Of a stretch of 64,000 nt of DNA, positions 39,830 through 48,451 are shown piece by piece. This DNA is from Lactococcus nasutitermitis (GTDB lineage: Bacteria > Bacillota > Bacilli > Lactobacillales > Streptococcaceae). Location: the NCBI RefSeq assembly GCF_018403765.1, contig NZ_BOVQ01000010.1, positions 24,237 to 88,236 of the forward strand, written 5' to 3'. Numbering within the stretch: the stretch's first letter is position 1; each line of letters opens with the position of its first letter. The position numbers were made by a program, and so were the translations under genes. The notes below the pieces were generated by a model, which was not told the DNA's origin, did no database searches, and saw nothing but the letters and a program-made list of their open reading frames with translations.

Positions 39830-40624
39830 TTAGAATAAGCCGAGTAAGTGCATAATGGGGAATACAAAGATAAGATTATCAAAACGGTCAAGAATACCGC
39901 CGTGTCCAGGCAGAATTTTTCCTGAATCTTTCACACCAAAATGGCGTTTGATACTTGATTCGACAAGGTCTCCGATTTGTCCGACAATGGAGAAAATCAC
40001 TGTAAACAAGATAAGTTTTGGATATCCGATTTTTGGAAGTTCCGTTTTGTACAAAAAGTACATAATCACTGCTACAATCACTGCGGAAACAATTCCGCCG
40101 AGTGAACCTTCAACTGTTTTGTTTGGCGAAACAGACGGAATCAACTTGCGTTTTCCAACTGATTTTCCGACAAAATAAGCGCCAATATCTGTGGACCAAA
40201 CGATAAACAAGGCAAGAAAAACGATAGCAATTCCTTCTTGACGCGCCGCAATGAGATTTTGAAAACCAATTCCAACATAAAATGCGGATAAAAACGGAAA
40301 ACCGACATCTTCAAAACTATATTTGCCGTCTGAGAAAACCATTCCAGTCAACATGGCAAATAAGAAAATGGTAAAGAGCATTACGCCGCCGTCCAAATGT
40401 AATCCGAGCCATTGATTGCCGATTGGTAATGCTAAGGAAAGACTGGCTAAAGTCGCCAAAATTCCTTCAAATGACAAAAGTTGAAGCTTCGCCATTTTAA
40501 ATAATTCTTGCATTGCAATGATAACAAGAAGTGCTACTAAAATTTGAAAATACAGATTGCCTGCAACAAGAAGTCCTAGGAATATCGCTCCTGCAAGCAC
40601 ACCTGTGATAATTCTTTGTCTCAT
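39830..40624 (-). CDS. cdsA: Phosphatidate cytidylyltransferase
   Basis: 264 aa from ATG 40624 (MRQRIITGVLAGA), with GGAGGAAAT before it. The frame runs 22 codons further upstream to a TTG inside a palindrome copy, but that is not the start. About eight membrane helices; signature KRHFGVKDSGKILPGHGGIL followed by DRFD near the C-terminus. Makes CDP-diacylglycerol from phosphatidic acid and CTP. Confidence 0.95.
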   Translation of the reverse strand: MRQRIITGVLAGAIFLGLLVAGNLYFQILVALLVIIAMQELFKMAKLQLLSFEGILATLASLSLALPIGNQWLGLHLDGGVMLFTIFLFAMLTGMVFSDGKYSFEDVGFPFLSAFYVGIGFQNLIAARQEGIAIVFLALFIVWSTDIGAYFVGKSVGKRKLIPSVSPNKTVEGSLGGIVSAVIVAVIMYFLYKTELPKIGYPKLILFTVIFSIVGQIGDLVESSIKRHFGVKDSGKILPGHGGILDRFDNLIFVFPIMHLLGLF

Positions 40625-40671
40625 ATTTCCTCCGATAATTTGATTTTTTCGAGAATTTTTTGCTTGAAAAT

Positions 40672-40693
40672 TTTTTGACAAAACTGTCAAAAA
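40672..40693. repeat. TGACAG palindrome, copy 19
   Basis: Core GACAAAACTGTC, about 20 bp after the uppS stop. Confidence 0.85.
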
Positions 40694-40712
40694 TAGTTTT
40701 ACTGTAAAATCT

Positions 40713-41453
40713 TTATTTTTTCACGCCACCATAACGACGGTCACGTTTTTTGAAAGTTGTCAGCGCTTTGTCCAACTCATTTTCATCAAAATCCGGCCAA
40801 GCAACATCTGTAAAATAAAGTTCACTATAAGCTGTCTGCCAGGGTAAAAAGTTGGAAAGCCGCAATTCGCCAGAAGTCCGAATGACCAAATCTGGGTCAC
40901 GATATTCTGCTGGTAAAATCGCCGTCTGCAAATGTGCAGACAAATCTTCTTCTGACAGTTCTGTCAAATTTTTGCCAGACTTTGCCAGCTCTTGAATTGC
41001 CAAGATAATGTCTCTTCGCCCACCATAATTCATAGCAAAATTTAAAATCATACCCGTATTTTCTGCAGTATCAACAGCTGCGCGATCAATCGAATCTAGC
41101 GTTGCTTTAGGCAATCCACTGCGCTCACCAATCATACGAATCTGGATATTTTCAGCTTTCAAAATCGGAACATATTTACTATAAAAATCAATCGGCAAAC
41201 TCATGATGAACTTGACTTCATCCACCGGACGTGTCCAATTTTCCGTAGAAAAAGCATAAACTGTCATCACTTTGATGCCACATTTTTGCCCATGAATTGC
41301 CACATTTTTGAGCGTATCAAGTCCTGCTTTATGCCCAAAAATCCGCGGTTTTCCCTGAGCTTTCGCCCAACGTCCATTACCGTCCATGATAATCCCAACG
41401 TGTGCGGGAACAAGCTCTGTCGCTTGCTTTTCTTTTTTTAAATTATTAAACAT
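40713..41453 (-). CDS. uppS: Undecaprenyl diphosphate synthase
   Basis: 246 aa. Cis-prenyltransferase; HVGIIMDGNGRWAKAQGKPR holds the catalytic Asp and GHKAG, and the C-terminal RTSGELRLSNFLPWQ binds the substrate. Makes the C55 lipid carrier used in peptidoglycan and wall polymer synthesis. Head gene of the run; TGAGG before the start. A palindrome copy encodes KNLTELSEED. Confidence 0.96.
   Translation of the reverse strand: MFNNLKKEKQATELVPAHVGIIMDGNGRWAKAQGKPRIFGHKAGLDTLKNVAIHGQKCGIKVMTVYAFSTENWTRPVDEVKFIMSLPIDFYSKYVPILKAENIQIRMIGERSGLPKATLDSIDRAAVDTAENTGMILNFAMNYGGRRDIILAIQELAKSGKNLTELSEEDLSAHLQTAILPAEYRDPDLVIRTSGELRLSNFLPWQTAYSELYFTDVAWPDFDENELDKALTTFKKRDRRYGGVKK
40949..40970. repeat. 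TGACAG palindrome, copy 20 (in uppS)
   Basis: Perfect core; encodes NLTELSEE. Confidence 0.9.
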
Positions 41454-41675
41454 AGTACCTCACATGACCAAAGCTGCGCTCCGCCAATATGCTTTTAAGT
41501 TATGGAAAGTTCTAAAAGAACTATTCGCTCATTATTTACTATAAAATACAATAACTTTTTCATTATCTTTTACTCAAAAAATCACTATAAGTATTCCTAT
41601 TTTACCACATCTTTACATATTTTGGTACTTGTGCTTGTTGTTTTGTGAAAAATGCCATTTTTGAATACAAAAAAG

Positions 41676-41699
41676 CCTGTCAGGCTCAATGCTGACAGG
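41676..41699 (-). terminator. Terminator after yajC
   Basis: CCTGTCAG/CTGACAGG arms, loop of 8, T6 on the minus strand; 13 bp after the yajC stop. The 259-bp gap up to uppS otherwise holds only a small AGTTCT/AGAACT palindrome near 41511-41525. Confidence 0.85.
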
Positions 41700-41712
41700 A
41701 AGAATGCAAATT

Positions 41713-42033
41713 TTAATTTTCTTCGATTGGATTTTCTGTTGTCGTTGTTTCAGTTGTTGTTTCAGCTTCAGCTGCCCCATTTTTAACTGTCTTGACAGCC
41801 GCACGGTCAAAAGTCAAAATAACTCCTTCGCAGTCCAATTCGATGGTTCCTTGCGCAATATTGACACTACTCAAAACACCGTGCAATCCACCAATAGTAA
41901 TGATTTGCGCACCTGGTTGCATTGCGTCCAACTGTTCCTTACGTTGTGCTTGTTGTTTTCTTTGATTACGTTGCATGAAAAACATCATTCCACCGAAAAT
42001 AACGACGATGAAAACGATTGATAAGACGTTCAT
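41713..42033 (-). CDS. yajC: Preprotein translocase subunit YajC
   Basis: 106 aa. One N-terminal membrane helix (about 4-20) then MFFMQRNQRKQQAQRKEQLD and MQPGAQIITIGGLHG, the family signature. Partner of SecDF in other bacteria. Glu/Thr-rich tail. Own terminator. Confidence 0.93.
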   Translation of the reverse strand: MNVLSIVFIVVIFGGMMFFMQRNQRKQQAQRKEQLDAMQPGAQIITIGGLHGVLSSVNIAQGTIELDCEGVILTFDRAAVKTVKNGAAEAETTTETTTTENPIEEN

Positions 42034-42100
42034 TGATTTCTCCTATTATTTTATATTCAGTATTTCATTATATCACGTTTTATGATTTTTGTCTATTGAG

Positions 42101-42790
42101 TCAGAGATATTTGCTTGCCTCACGCAAAGAGAGCTGTGCCATTTTTCCTCGATTTTCTTCTAGGAAATGGCGCACCCAATCAGGATTAGATTTTGACAAA
42201 TCACGCAGCGCCCAACCGATAGATTTGTTGATAAAAAACTCACTGTCAAAACTTGAACCAGCCAAATTATTTTTGACAACTCTGTCAAAAAGTTCTAAGT
42301 CTGTTTTTTCCTTAAATCCAAGCTGACAGTCAATCGCCAGCCGTCTTACCCAGAAATTTTCATCCTCAGACCAGAGCAAAATTACCTCTTTCACTTTTGA
42401 CAGTTCTGTCAAATCCTCAGAATTTTTGACAGAAAGCAACACAGCACCAATCAGCTCATCCAAAGTATCCACAGATTCCCACCAAGATTTTGAAATTGCC
42501 AATTTTTTAATCTGAGGAAAATCCGCCAAAGTCAGCGATTTTTTCAACTTAATCAAATAATCCATCGCAAAATACTGAAATTCCCGCTCAGGCAAGTCCC
42601 ACATTTCCCAGATAAAGTCCCAATCAACAAGCTTTTCTTTTACCTTTTCCTTCAAAAAATCTTTTTGTAAATTTCGCCGAACAGGCGTTGACAAGCCTAT
42701 AAATTCAAACTGATTACGCAAATAAGCTTTTTTCTTCTCAGCTTGCAGCGCGTTCGCATTTTCACGAAATTTTTCCACAATATCCATCAT
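42101..42790 (-). CDS. AlkD-like DNA alkylation repair protein (HEAT repeats)
   Basis: 229 aa, all helical. WDLPEREFQYFAMDYLIK and WWESVDTLDELIG and FFINKSIGWALRDLSKSNP match the AlkD/DUF HEAT family, which removes positively charged alkylated bases without base flipping. Two palindrome copies inside encode LFDRVVKNN and DLTELSKVK. Start is 16 bp from the repeat that separates it from rlmH. Confidence 0.88.
   Translation of the reverse strand: MMDIVEKFRENANALQAEKKKAYLRNQFEFIGLSTPVRRNLQKDFLKEKVKEKLVDWDFIWEMWDLPEREFQYFAMDYLIKLKKSLTLADFPQIKKLAISKSWWESVDTLDELIGAVLLSVKNSEDLTELSKVKEVILLWSEDENFWVRRLAIDCQLGFKEKTDLELFDRVVKNNLAGSSFDSEFFINKSIGWALRDLSKSNPDWVRHFLEENRGKMAQLSLREASKYL
42270..42291. repeat. 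TGACAG palindrome, copy 21 (in AlkD-like gene)
   Basis: Core GACAACTCTGTC; encodes LFDRVVKN. Confidence 0.85.
42394..42415. repeat. TGACAG palindrome, copy 22 (in AlkD-like gene)
   Basis: Perfect core; encodes DLTELSK. A left half-site (42423-42434) lies directly next to it and encodes SVKN. Confidence 0.92.
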
Positions 42791-42806
42791 TTTTTCCCTT
42801 TCAAAA

Positions 42807-42883
42807 TTTTTGACAAAACTGGATAAACATACTAGGGTATCCGTAAGTGAGCAAGCTCACAACGGCTATCCTATGTCAAAAAA
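42807..42883. repeat. Palindrome split by, or merged with, a second hairpin element
   Basis: Left half TTTTTGACA (42807-42815) and right half TGTCAAAAAA (42874-42883) are parted by 58 bp. The insert holds CCGTaaGTGAGC (42841-42852) pairing with GCTCACaACGG (42855-42865). The end 42853-42883 matches 63847-63877 at 26 of 31 positions, so this may be a distinct repeat with its own inverted ends. Confidence 0.75.
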
Positions 42884-43363
42884 TTATTTATGATAAGTCG
42901 AACCACGATTAATCATCTGCGCCCGATAAATCTGCTCAACCAGCACCAGTCGCATCAACTGATGCGGCAAAGTCATCCGACCAAACGAAATCTGAACATC
43001 CGCACGCTGATAAACCTCCCGCGCCAAACCGAGCGAACCACCAATCACAAAAACCAGATTTCCACCACCATAAATTCCCGTCTCCTTGACCAAATTCGCC
43101 AGTTCTTCCGAAGACATCAATTTCCCTTGAATTGCCAAAATTGCCAACTTATCCCCAGCTTGAACACGTGCCAAAATCTTTTCCCCCTCGCGATTTTTCA
43201 CCAATTCCATTTCTTTTTCTGAAGGATTTTCAGGAATTTTCTCATCTGCCAATTCCACAATTTCCAGTGACAGCATCGTCTGCATCCGCTTCTGATACTC
43301 CGCAATTCCCTCTTTTAAATATTTTTCCTTCAATTTTCCCACAACAATTAATTTAATTTTCAT
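42884..43363 (-). CDS. rlmH: 23S rRNA pseudouridine-1915 N3-methyltransferase RlmH
   Basis: 159 aa from ATG 43363 ([15 protein letters not shown]). SPOUT fold with [18 protein letters not shown] knot loop and C-terminal [17 protein letters not shown]. Methylates pseudouridine 1915 in helix 69. Neighbour of htrA, as at streptococcal origins. The start of the DnaA-box region follows directly. Confidence 0.96.
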   Translation of the reverse strand: MKIKLIVVGKLKEKYLKEGIAEYQKRMQTMLSLEIVELADEKIPENPSEKEMELVKNREGEKILARVQAGDKLAILAIQGKLMSSEELANLVKETGIYGGGNLVFVIGGSLGLAREVYQRADVQISFGRMTLPHQLMRLVLVEQIYRAQMINRGSTYHK

Positions 43364-43366
43364 CAC

Positions 43367-43573
43367 TTCTCCACATTTTGTTTTTTAATGTTTCTCCTAA
43401 TTTTACCTTTTTCCCCCGCTGAAAACAATATGAAAACACTATTTATCAACATTTTTTCTTTCTTTTCCACTTTTCTGTGGAAAACTATGCTATTTTTTCC
43501 CCTTTTACACACCTTTTTTAAACTTATTCACATTTCTGTGGAAAACTTGTGTTTAACTTCCATTTTATCAACA
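43367..43573. promoter_or_regulatory. Cluster of DnaA boxes between rlmH and htrA
   Basis: Seven 9-mers within one or two changes of TTATCCACA: TTCTCCACA 43367, TTATCAACA 43443, TTTTCCACT 43463, TTTTCCACA on the minus strand at 43476-43484 and 43537-43545, TTATTCACA 43524, TTATCAACA 43565. The stretch is very A+T-rich. It looks like an origin-type or DnaA-regulated region, but no dnaA, dnaN or parB gene is in the window. Confidence 0.65.
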
Positions 43574-43644
43574 ATTAAGGTACTATTAAGTGTGTGAATA
43601 TAAAATAGAACCATAAAAACAAACAAAACACAAGGGGAGAAAAT

Positions 43645-44904
43645 ATGTCAAAAGCTAACACAAATATTGCAAAGCTACTCTTGACAGGGGTTGTAGGTGG
43701 AGCCATCGCTCTTGGCGGGAGCGCCATTTACACGCACAGCACAGGTCAAAACACAACAACTAACAGCAGTACAGGAACAACACAAGTCAGCAAAGTCAGC
43801 GTTGATGTCAACACCGACACAACCAAGGCAATCAAAAAAGTCTCAAACGCTGTCGTTTCTGTCCTCAACTACTCAAGCAGTAGTTCATCAGATAATAACA
43901 GCCTAGATGGCATCTTCGGTAGTGATTCCGGTTCATCAAGTGCCAGCAACGCACCACAACTTTCCAGTGAAGGTTCCGGAGTTATTTACAAAAAATCTGG
44001 CGGTACAGCCTATGTTGTCACAAACTATCACGTCATCGCAGGCAACAGCTCACTCGAAGTCAAACTTTCCGACGGCCACAAAGTCAAAGCAACTGTCGTA
44101 GGTTACGACGAATACACCGACCTTGCCGTCCTCAAAATGAGTTCATCAGACGTCAAAACTGTAGCCACTTTTGGAAATTCTGACGATTTAACAGTTGGAG
44201 AACCAGCAATTGCCGTAGGTTCCCCACTTGGCAGCACCTTTGCAAATACAGCCACAGAAGGTATCGTCTCAGCCAAAAGCCGTCAAGTCACGATGTCTCA
44301 AGAAAGCAATAACGCAACAACAAATATTAACGCCATCCAAACAGACGCTTCTATCAATCCAGGTAATTCTGGTGGAGCATTGATTAATATTGAGGGACAA
44401 GTGATTGGTATTACCCAAAGTAAAATCACCAGTGCCGATGATGGTACATCTGTTGAAGGCATGGGCTTCGCTATTCCTTCCAATACAGTTGTAACTATCA
44501 TCAATAAACTTGAAGCCGACGGAAAAGTAGTCCGTCCCGGACTAGGCATTGAAGGAACTGATTTATCAACTCTTAGTAATGATGTTATTGAACAACTTAA
44601 ACTACCAAATGGTGTAACATCTGGTGTTGTCATTGCCCAAGTTCAATCTGGTATGCCAATCGCTACAGCAGGTTTAAAGGAATATGATGTCATTACAAAA
44701 TTTGGAAAATTCAATGTAGGCTCAATGGCAGATTTAACAACTGCATTGAATAGCTACTCTATTGGAGATACTGTACAAATTACGTATTATAGAAGCGGAA
44801 AGGAACACACCGCCTCAGTTAAACTAAGCAAAACTTCATCTGATATTAAGTTTAGTAATAGTAATCAAAATAATACTAACTCTGATAGCAATGATGGTAA
44901 CTAA
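43645..44904 (+). CDS. htrA: Surface serine protease HtrA (DegP type)
   Basis: 419 aa. N-terminal membrane anchor at about 8-28, Ser/Thr/Asn-rich linker, trypsin-like domain with the triad His129 (NYHVIAG), Asp159 (YTDLAVL), Ser242 (GNSGGA), then one PDZ domain (about 310-395). Degrades misfolded exported proteins. Strong AAGGGGAG site. Own transcript ending in a perfect hairpin. Usually stress- and two-component-controlled in lactic acid bacteria. Confidence 0.95.
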   Translation: MSKANTNIAKLLLTGVVGGAIALGGSAIYTHSTGQNTTTNSSTGTTQVSKVSVDVNTDTTKAIKKVSNAVVSVLNYSSSSSSDNNSLDGIFGSDSGSSSASNAPQLSSEGSGVIYKKSGGTAYVVTNYHVIAGNSSLEVKLSDGHKVKATVVGYDEYTDLAVLKMSSSDVKTVATFGNSDDLTVGEPAIAVGSPLGSTFANTATEGIVSAKSRQVTMSQESNNATTNINAIQTDASINPGNSGGALINIEGQVIGITQSKITSADDGTSVEGMGFAIPSNTVVTIINKLEADGKVVRPGLGIEGTDLSTLSNDVIEQLKLPNGVTSGVVIAQVQSGMPIATAGLKEYDVITKFGKFNVGSMADLTTALNSYSIGDTVQITYYRSGKEHTASVKLSKTSSDIKFSNSNQNNTNSDSNDGN

Positions 44905-44924
44905 CTCCTGAATTACTATTATTA

Positions 44925-44954
44925 AAAACTTCAAAAGAATTCTTTTGAAGTTTT
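44925..44954 (+). terminator. Terminator after htrA
   Basis: 30-bp perfect palindrome (AAAACTTCAAAAGAA arm) followed by T-run. Confidence 0.92.
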
Positions 44955-45027
44955 TTTGTAACATAACTTGACTTTCTAAGGAAAGTGTGGTATAAAGAAA
45001 GCGATATCAAATAAGGAGGTGTCAAAA

Positions 45028-45546
45028 ATGACAAAATCACTAAAAATTAAATTATTATCACTACTCATTCTCTTTCCAGTGCTAATAGGATTGAGTGGAT
45101 GGATATCTGCAAAAGCAGACACTCCTGTTTTACGTTTTTATCGCCCTTCCAGAGGTGTACATTTCTATATTCCTACTCCAAGTTATACTCCGGGGGCTAC
45201 AGTATCAGTTGGTGGTCCCGGTGACAATTTTGAAGGAGTTGGATGGTATGAACCTTCTTCTGGTTCGACCATTTATGAAATACAAAATCCGAATAGTTTA
45301 GAAATCATGCTCACTACCAGCAGTGCGGAACTTTATTCTTTAGAACGAGCTGGTTGGAACTATGTAACATCAACAATGAAATCAGGAGGCTCTATTCCTG
45401 TCTATAGACTTTATTGTTCTGGAAGTGGACACTTCTTCACTACTAATGCAGCCGAAAAGAATGCACTTGTTGCAGCAGGATGGTCTTATGAAAAAATTGG
45501 CTTTTATGCCTCTAAGGCTGGTATTCCAGCTAATAAAATAGCTTAG
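45028..45546 (+). CDS. Secreted DUF5648-type protein
   Basis: 172 aa from ATG 45028, 8 bp after AGGAGG (a GTG at 45019 overlaps that site). Signal peptide 1-32 ending in ISAKADT. The mature chain has repeated units such as VLRFYRPSRGVHFYIP and PVYRLYCSGSGHFFTT with AAGWSYEKIGFYAS, as in DUF5648 proteins, often found joined to wall hydrolases. Here it stands alone; function unknown. Confidence 0.8.
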   Translation: MTKSLKIKLLSLLILFPVLIGLSGWISAKADTPVLRFYRPSRGVHFYIPTPSYTPGATVSVGGPGDNFEGVGWYEPSSGSTIYEIQNPNSLEIMLTTSSAELYSLERAGWNYVTSTMKSGGSIPVYRLYCSGSGHFFTTNAAEKNALVAAGWSYEKIGFYASKAGIPANKIA

Positions 45547-45557
45547 TTCTTTAACCA

Positions 45558-45580
45558 AACCTCCTTTAGGAGGTTTTTCT
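45558..45580 (+). terminator. Terminator after the DUF5648 gene
   Basis: AACCTCC/GGAGGTT, loop TTTA, then TTTTC. Confidence 0.85.
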
Positions 45581-45658
45581 TCTCCCACATTTTCCCCAAA
45601 AACTAAAAATACATCGAAAGTCTTACAAAATTTTTCCCGTTTCTCTTTCATTTTGTGG

Positions 45659-45664
45659 TAAAAT
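45659..45664 (+). promoter_or_regulatory. Extended -10 box before the first glycosyltransferase
   Basis: TGG-TAAAAT ending 11 bp before the ATG at 45676; leaves at most a five-base leader without a Shine-Dalgarno. Confidence 0.55.
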
Positions 45665-45675
45665 AGATACCAAGC

Positions 45676-46674
45676 ATGAAAATTTTACTATACTTAGAAG
45701 CTGAGAATTTCTTAGCAAACTCTGGCATTGGGCGGGCCATGATACATCAACAACACGCCTTAGATTTGATGGGTGTAGATTGGACAAAAGACCCAAGTGA
45801 AGACTATGACATTCTTCATCTCAATACTTATGGTTTTACCAGCTGGAAAATGCTTCATGATGCAAAAAAAGCAGGCAAAAAAGTAATTTTTCACGGGCAT
45901 TCGACAAAAGAAGATTTTTTAAATTCATTCACTGGTTCTAACCTTGTAGCCCCATTTTTCAAAATGTATCTGATGCACTTTTATAAACGTGCTGATTTAG
46001 TCATCACACCGACAGAATACTCTGCCAGTCTCATCAGAAATTATGGTATCAAATGTCCAATTCTTCCAATAACAAACGGAATTAACCTTGCAAAATATAA
46101 AAAAGATCCACGTAAAGAACAAGCTTTCCGAGAACATTTTCATATCAAAGAAGGACAAAAAGTTGTCGTCACAGCCGCTTTATATTTCAAACGCAAAGGA
46201 ATTGATGATTTCATCAAAGTAGCTGAACAAATGCCTGATGTGCGTTTTATTTGGTTTGGTTACCAAAATCTCTGGACAATTCCCGGTTGGGTGAGACGGA
46301 TTGTGAAAAAAAATCATCCCAGCAATGTCGAGTTTCCCGGTTATATCAAAGGCGATGTTTTTGAAGGTGGAATGACTGCAAGTGATGCTTTCTTCTTTCC
46401 TTCTCGTGAAGAAACCGAGGGAATTGTTGTCTTGGAAGCTCTTGCCAGTCACCAAAAAGTCCTTGTTCGCGACATTCCAGTTTATAAAGGCTGGCTTGAT
46501 GAAAATTCTGCAAGCTTAGCAACTGATGTTGATGGATTTGTTCAAAAATTACGTGATATTTTAGACGAAAAAGTTGATAAAACACAAGCAGGTTATAAAG
46601 TAGCTGAATCTCGTACGATTGAACTCGCAGCCCAAGAACTTGTGAAAGCTTATCAGCAAACATTAGAACTTTAG
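45676..46674 (+). CDS. cpoA: GT4 glycosyltransferase, CpoA-like (galactosyl-glucosyl-diacylglycerol synthesis)
   Basis: 332 aa, GT-B fold. HGHSTKEDFLNSFTGSNLV and the EX7E motif of retaining GT4 enzymes (ETEGIVVLE near residue 240) are clear, and the whole chain resembles pneumococcal CpoA, which adds the second sugar to glucosyl-diacylglycerol. Works on the inner membrane face in glycolipid and lipoteichoic-acid anchor synthesis. Followed after 72 bp by the first-sugar enzyme. The sugar in this organism may differ. Confidence 0.8.
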   Translation: MKILLYLEAENFLANSGIGRAMIHQQHALDLMGVDWTKDPSEDYDILHLNTYGFTSWKMLHDAKKAGKKVIFHGHSTKEDFLNSFTGSNLVAPFFKMYLMHFYKRADLVITPTEYSASLIRNYGIKCPILPITNGINLAKYKKDPRKEQAFREHFHIKEGQKVVVTAALYFKRKGIDDFIKVAEQMPDVRFIWFGYQNLWTIPGWVRRIVKKNHPSNVEFPGYIKGDVFEGGMTASDAFFFPSREETEGIVVLEALASHQKVLVRDIPVYKGWLDENSASLATDVDGFVQKLRDILDEKVDKTQAGYKVAESRTIELAAQELVKAYQQTLEL

Positions 46675-46746
46675 GATAGTTCTGAAAGCTCAAACTTTTC
46701 ATTTGAACAATAGCTTTTCTGCTTTCCTTTAGACGAGAATTTATAT

Positions 46747-48081
46747 ATGAGAATTGGTTTATTTACAGACAGTTATCTCCCGCAAGTCAGTGGAGTAGCA
46801 ACTAGTATCCAAACATTAGCGACTGAGCTAGAAAAACAAGGACACGTGGTTTATATTTTTACCACAACTGATAGCAATGCAGACGTTGACCATGAATATC
46901 ATATCATCCGCTTGCAATCTATTCCCTTTGTCTCTCTGGCTGAGCGAAAAATAGTGATTAAAGGTGTTTTTGCTGCCTATCTGATTGCCCGAGATTATCA
47001 GTTGGACATTATTCACACCCAGACTGAGTTTGGAATGGGACTTTTAGGAAAAATGGTTGCTGCGCAACTGCGTATTCCTGTCATTCACACTTTACACACA
47101 AAATACGAAGATTATGTGCATTATATTGCCAAGGGACATTTGATTCGTCCAAGCATGGTAAAATATGTCATTCGTAACTTTTTACGTGGTACAGAAGGTA
47201 TCATTTGCCCAAGTGAAATGGTGCTTGAAACAATAAATGATTATGGTGTGACTATTCCAAAACGGATTATTCCAACTGGAATTGAGATTGATCGTTTTAA
47301 ACGTGACGATATCACAGCACAAGATACTTCAGACTTACGAGAAAAATTAGGTATTTCTGATAATGAATTTGTTTTGTTGAGTTTATCTCGCATTGCTGCA
47401 GAAAAAAATATCCAAGCAGTCATTCATGCTTTACCCGATATTTTAAAAGAATATCCTGTAAAACTCGTGATTGTTGGACGTGGGCCATACAAAGAAACAC
47501 TCGAAGCTTTAGTCGAAGAACTTCATCTTGAAAAATCCGTCATTTTCACAGGTTTGGTTCCCAATGAAGAAACTGCCTACTATTATAAAATGGCTGACTT
47601 TTTCATTTCAGCTTCAACCTCAGAAACACAAGGTTTGACTTATCTGGAAGCTCTCGCCACTGGAACACGTGTATTAGCCGAGAAAAATCTATATCTTGAT
47701 AGTTTGATTAACAATGAAGAATTTGGATTTTTGTTTGCTACTGATGATGATATTTCTGAAACAACTTGTGAAGCTATTTCTCATCTACACCCGATAGATA
47801 AGTTTATGTTTGAGAAAAAACTTTATGAAATCTCTGCCGAAAACTTCGCCAAACAGGTTTATATGTTCTATTTGGATACGATCATTGCTTACAATCAGCG
47901 CAAAAGCCTTGAAGTTGACCGTTTCCCTATAAAGATAGAGGATACTGTACGTCAAATGCCTGTCAATGTCCGCCGTAGTATTAAGCGAGAGCAACTCCGT
48001 GCAAGATATTTTGCGCGAAAAGCCACTAAATTGGCGAAAAATTTACAAAGTTATGTTAAAATAGATAAGGACAAAGAGTAA
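46747..48081 (+). CDS. GT4 glycosyltransferase, glucosyl-diacylglycerol synthase type
   Basis: 444 aa. MRIGLFTDSYLPQVSGVATSI opening loop, EX7E motif ETQGLTYLE near 300, and a basic C-terminal tail (RRSIKREQLRARYFARKATKL) suited to membrane binding. Matches streptococcal 1,2-diacylglycerol 3-glucosyltransferases that sit beside cpoA. Makes monoglucosyl-diacylglycerol, substrate of the preceding enzyme. The gap between the genes has no terminator, so they are probably co-transcribed. Confidence 0.85.
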   Translation: MRIGLFTDSYLPQVSGVATSIQTLATELEKQGHVVYIFTTTDSNADVDHEYHIIRLQSIPFVSLAERKIVIKGVFAAYLIARDYQLDIIHTQTEFGMGLLGKMVAAQLRIPVIHTLHTKYEDYVHYIAKGHLIRPSMVKYVIRNFLRGTEGIICPSEMVLETINDYGVTIPKRIIPTGIEIDRFKRDDITAQDTSDLREKLGISDNEFVLLSLSRIAAEKNIQAVIHALPDILKEYPVKLVIVGRGPYKETLEALVEELHLEKSVIFTGLVPNEETAYYYKMADFFISASTSETQGLTYLEALATGTRVLAEKNLYLDSLINNEEFGFLFATDDDISETTCEAISHLHPIDKFMFEKKLYEISAENFAKQVYMFYLDTIIAYNQRKSLEVDRFPIKIEDTVRQMPVNVRRSIKREQLRARYFARKATKLAKNLQSYVKIDKDKE

Positions 48082-48115
48082 CGTTTTACTCATTTGAAAG
48101 GAAAAGAATTAGATT

Positions 48116-48340
48116 ATGAAATCACATTTAGTTGCTATGATTGAACGTTTAAATCGTTTGGTTGAAAACGGCGACCCTAAAGAAACCTATAATTTTGAAC
48201 GTGAAGGCGAAGTTATGGCCACTGTAAGTTACAGTCCTGAGGACGCTGCGTTCTCTATCCGTTATCCAAAACAAAAAGATGCGGCTTTGTTTGATGATAT
48301 TGACTTGGTTGCTATCGAAATTTACGATATGATTTATTAA
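48116..48340 (+). CDS. YkuJ-family (DUF1797) small protein
   Basis: 74 aa, alpha/beta fold with NFEREGEVMATVSYSPEDAAFSIRY and the end FDDIDLVAIEIYDMIY typical of Firmicute YkuJ. Function unknown. AAAGGAAAAG precedes the ATG; 34 bp after the glycosyltransferase. Confidence 0.85.
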   Translation: MKSHLVAMIERLNRLVENGDPKETYNFEREGEVMATVSYSPEDAAFSIRYPKQKDAALFDDIDLVAIEIYDMIY

Positions 48341-48358
48341 AACTGGGAAACCAGTTTT
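48339..48358 (+). terminator. Terminator after the YkuJ-type gene
   Basis: AAAACTGG/CCAGTTTT, GAAA tetraloop, T-run. Confidence 0.92.
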
Positions 48359-48381
48359 TTTATTACATTTTTGTTTAATAA

Positions 48382-48410
48382 TTGTAATGTTTTCGAATAT
48401 ATGATATACT
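48382..48410 (+). promoter_or_regulatory. Promoter of the lipoprotein gene
   Basis: TTGTAA (48382-48387), 17-bp spacer, TATACT (48405-48410), 41 bp before the ATG. Confidence 0.75.
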
Positions 48411-48451
48411 TTTTTTATACTAAACTTTAAGTTACATTTCAGGAGATTAAA

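Noticed and set aside
40625..40690. Upstream TTG starts for cdsA (40690) and for the methyltransferase gene (50382)
   Set aside because: Both TTGs are part of palindrome copies; ordinary ATGs lie downstream at the family start, with a clear ribosome site for cdsA.
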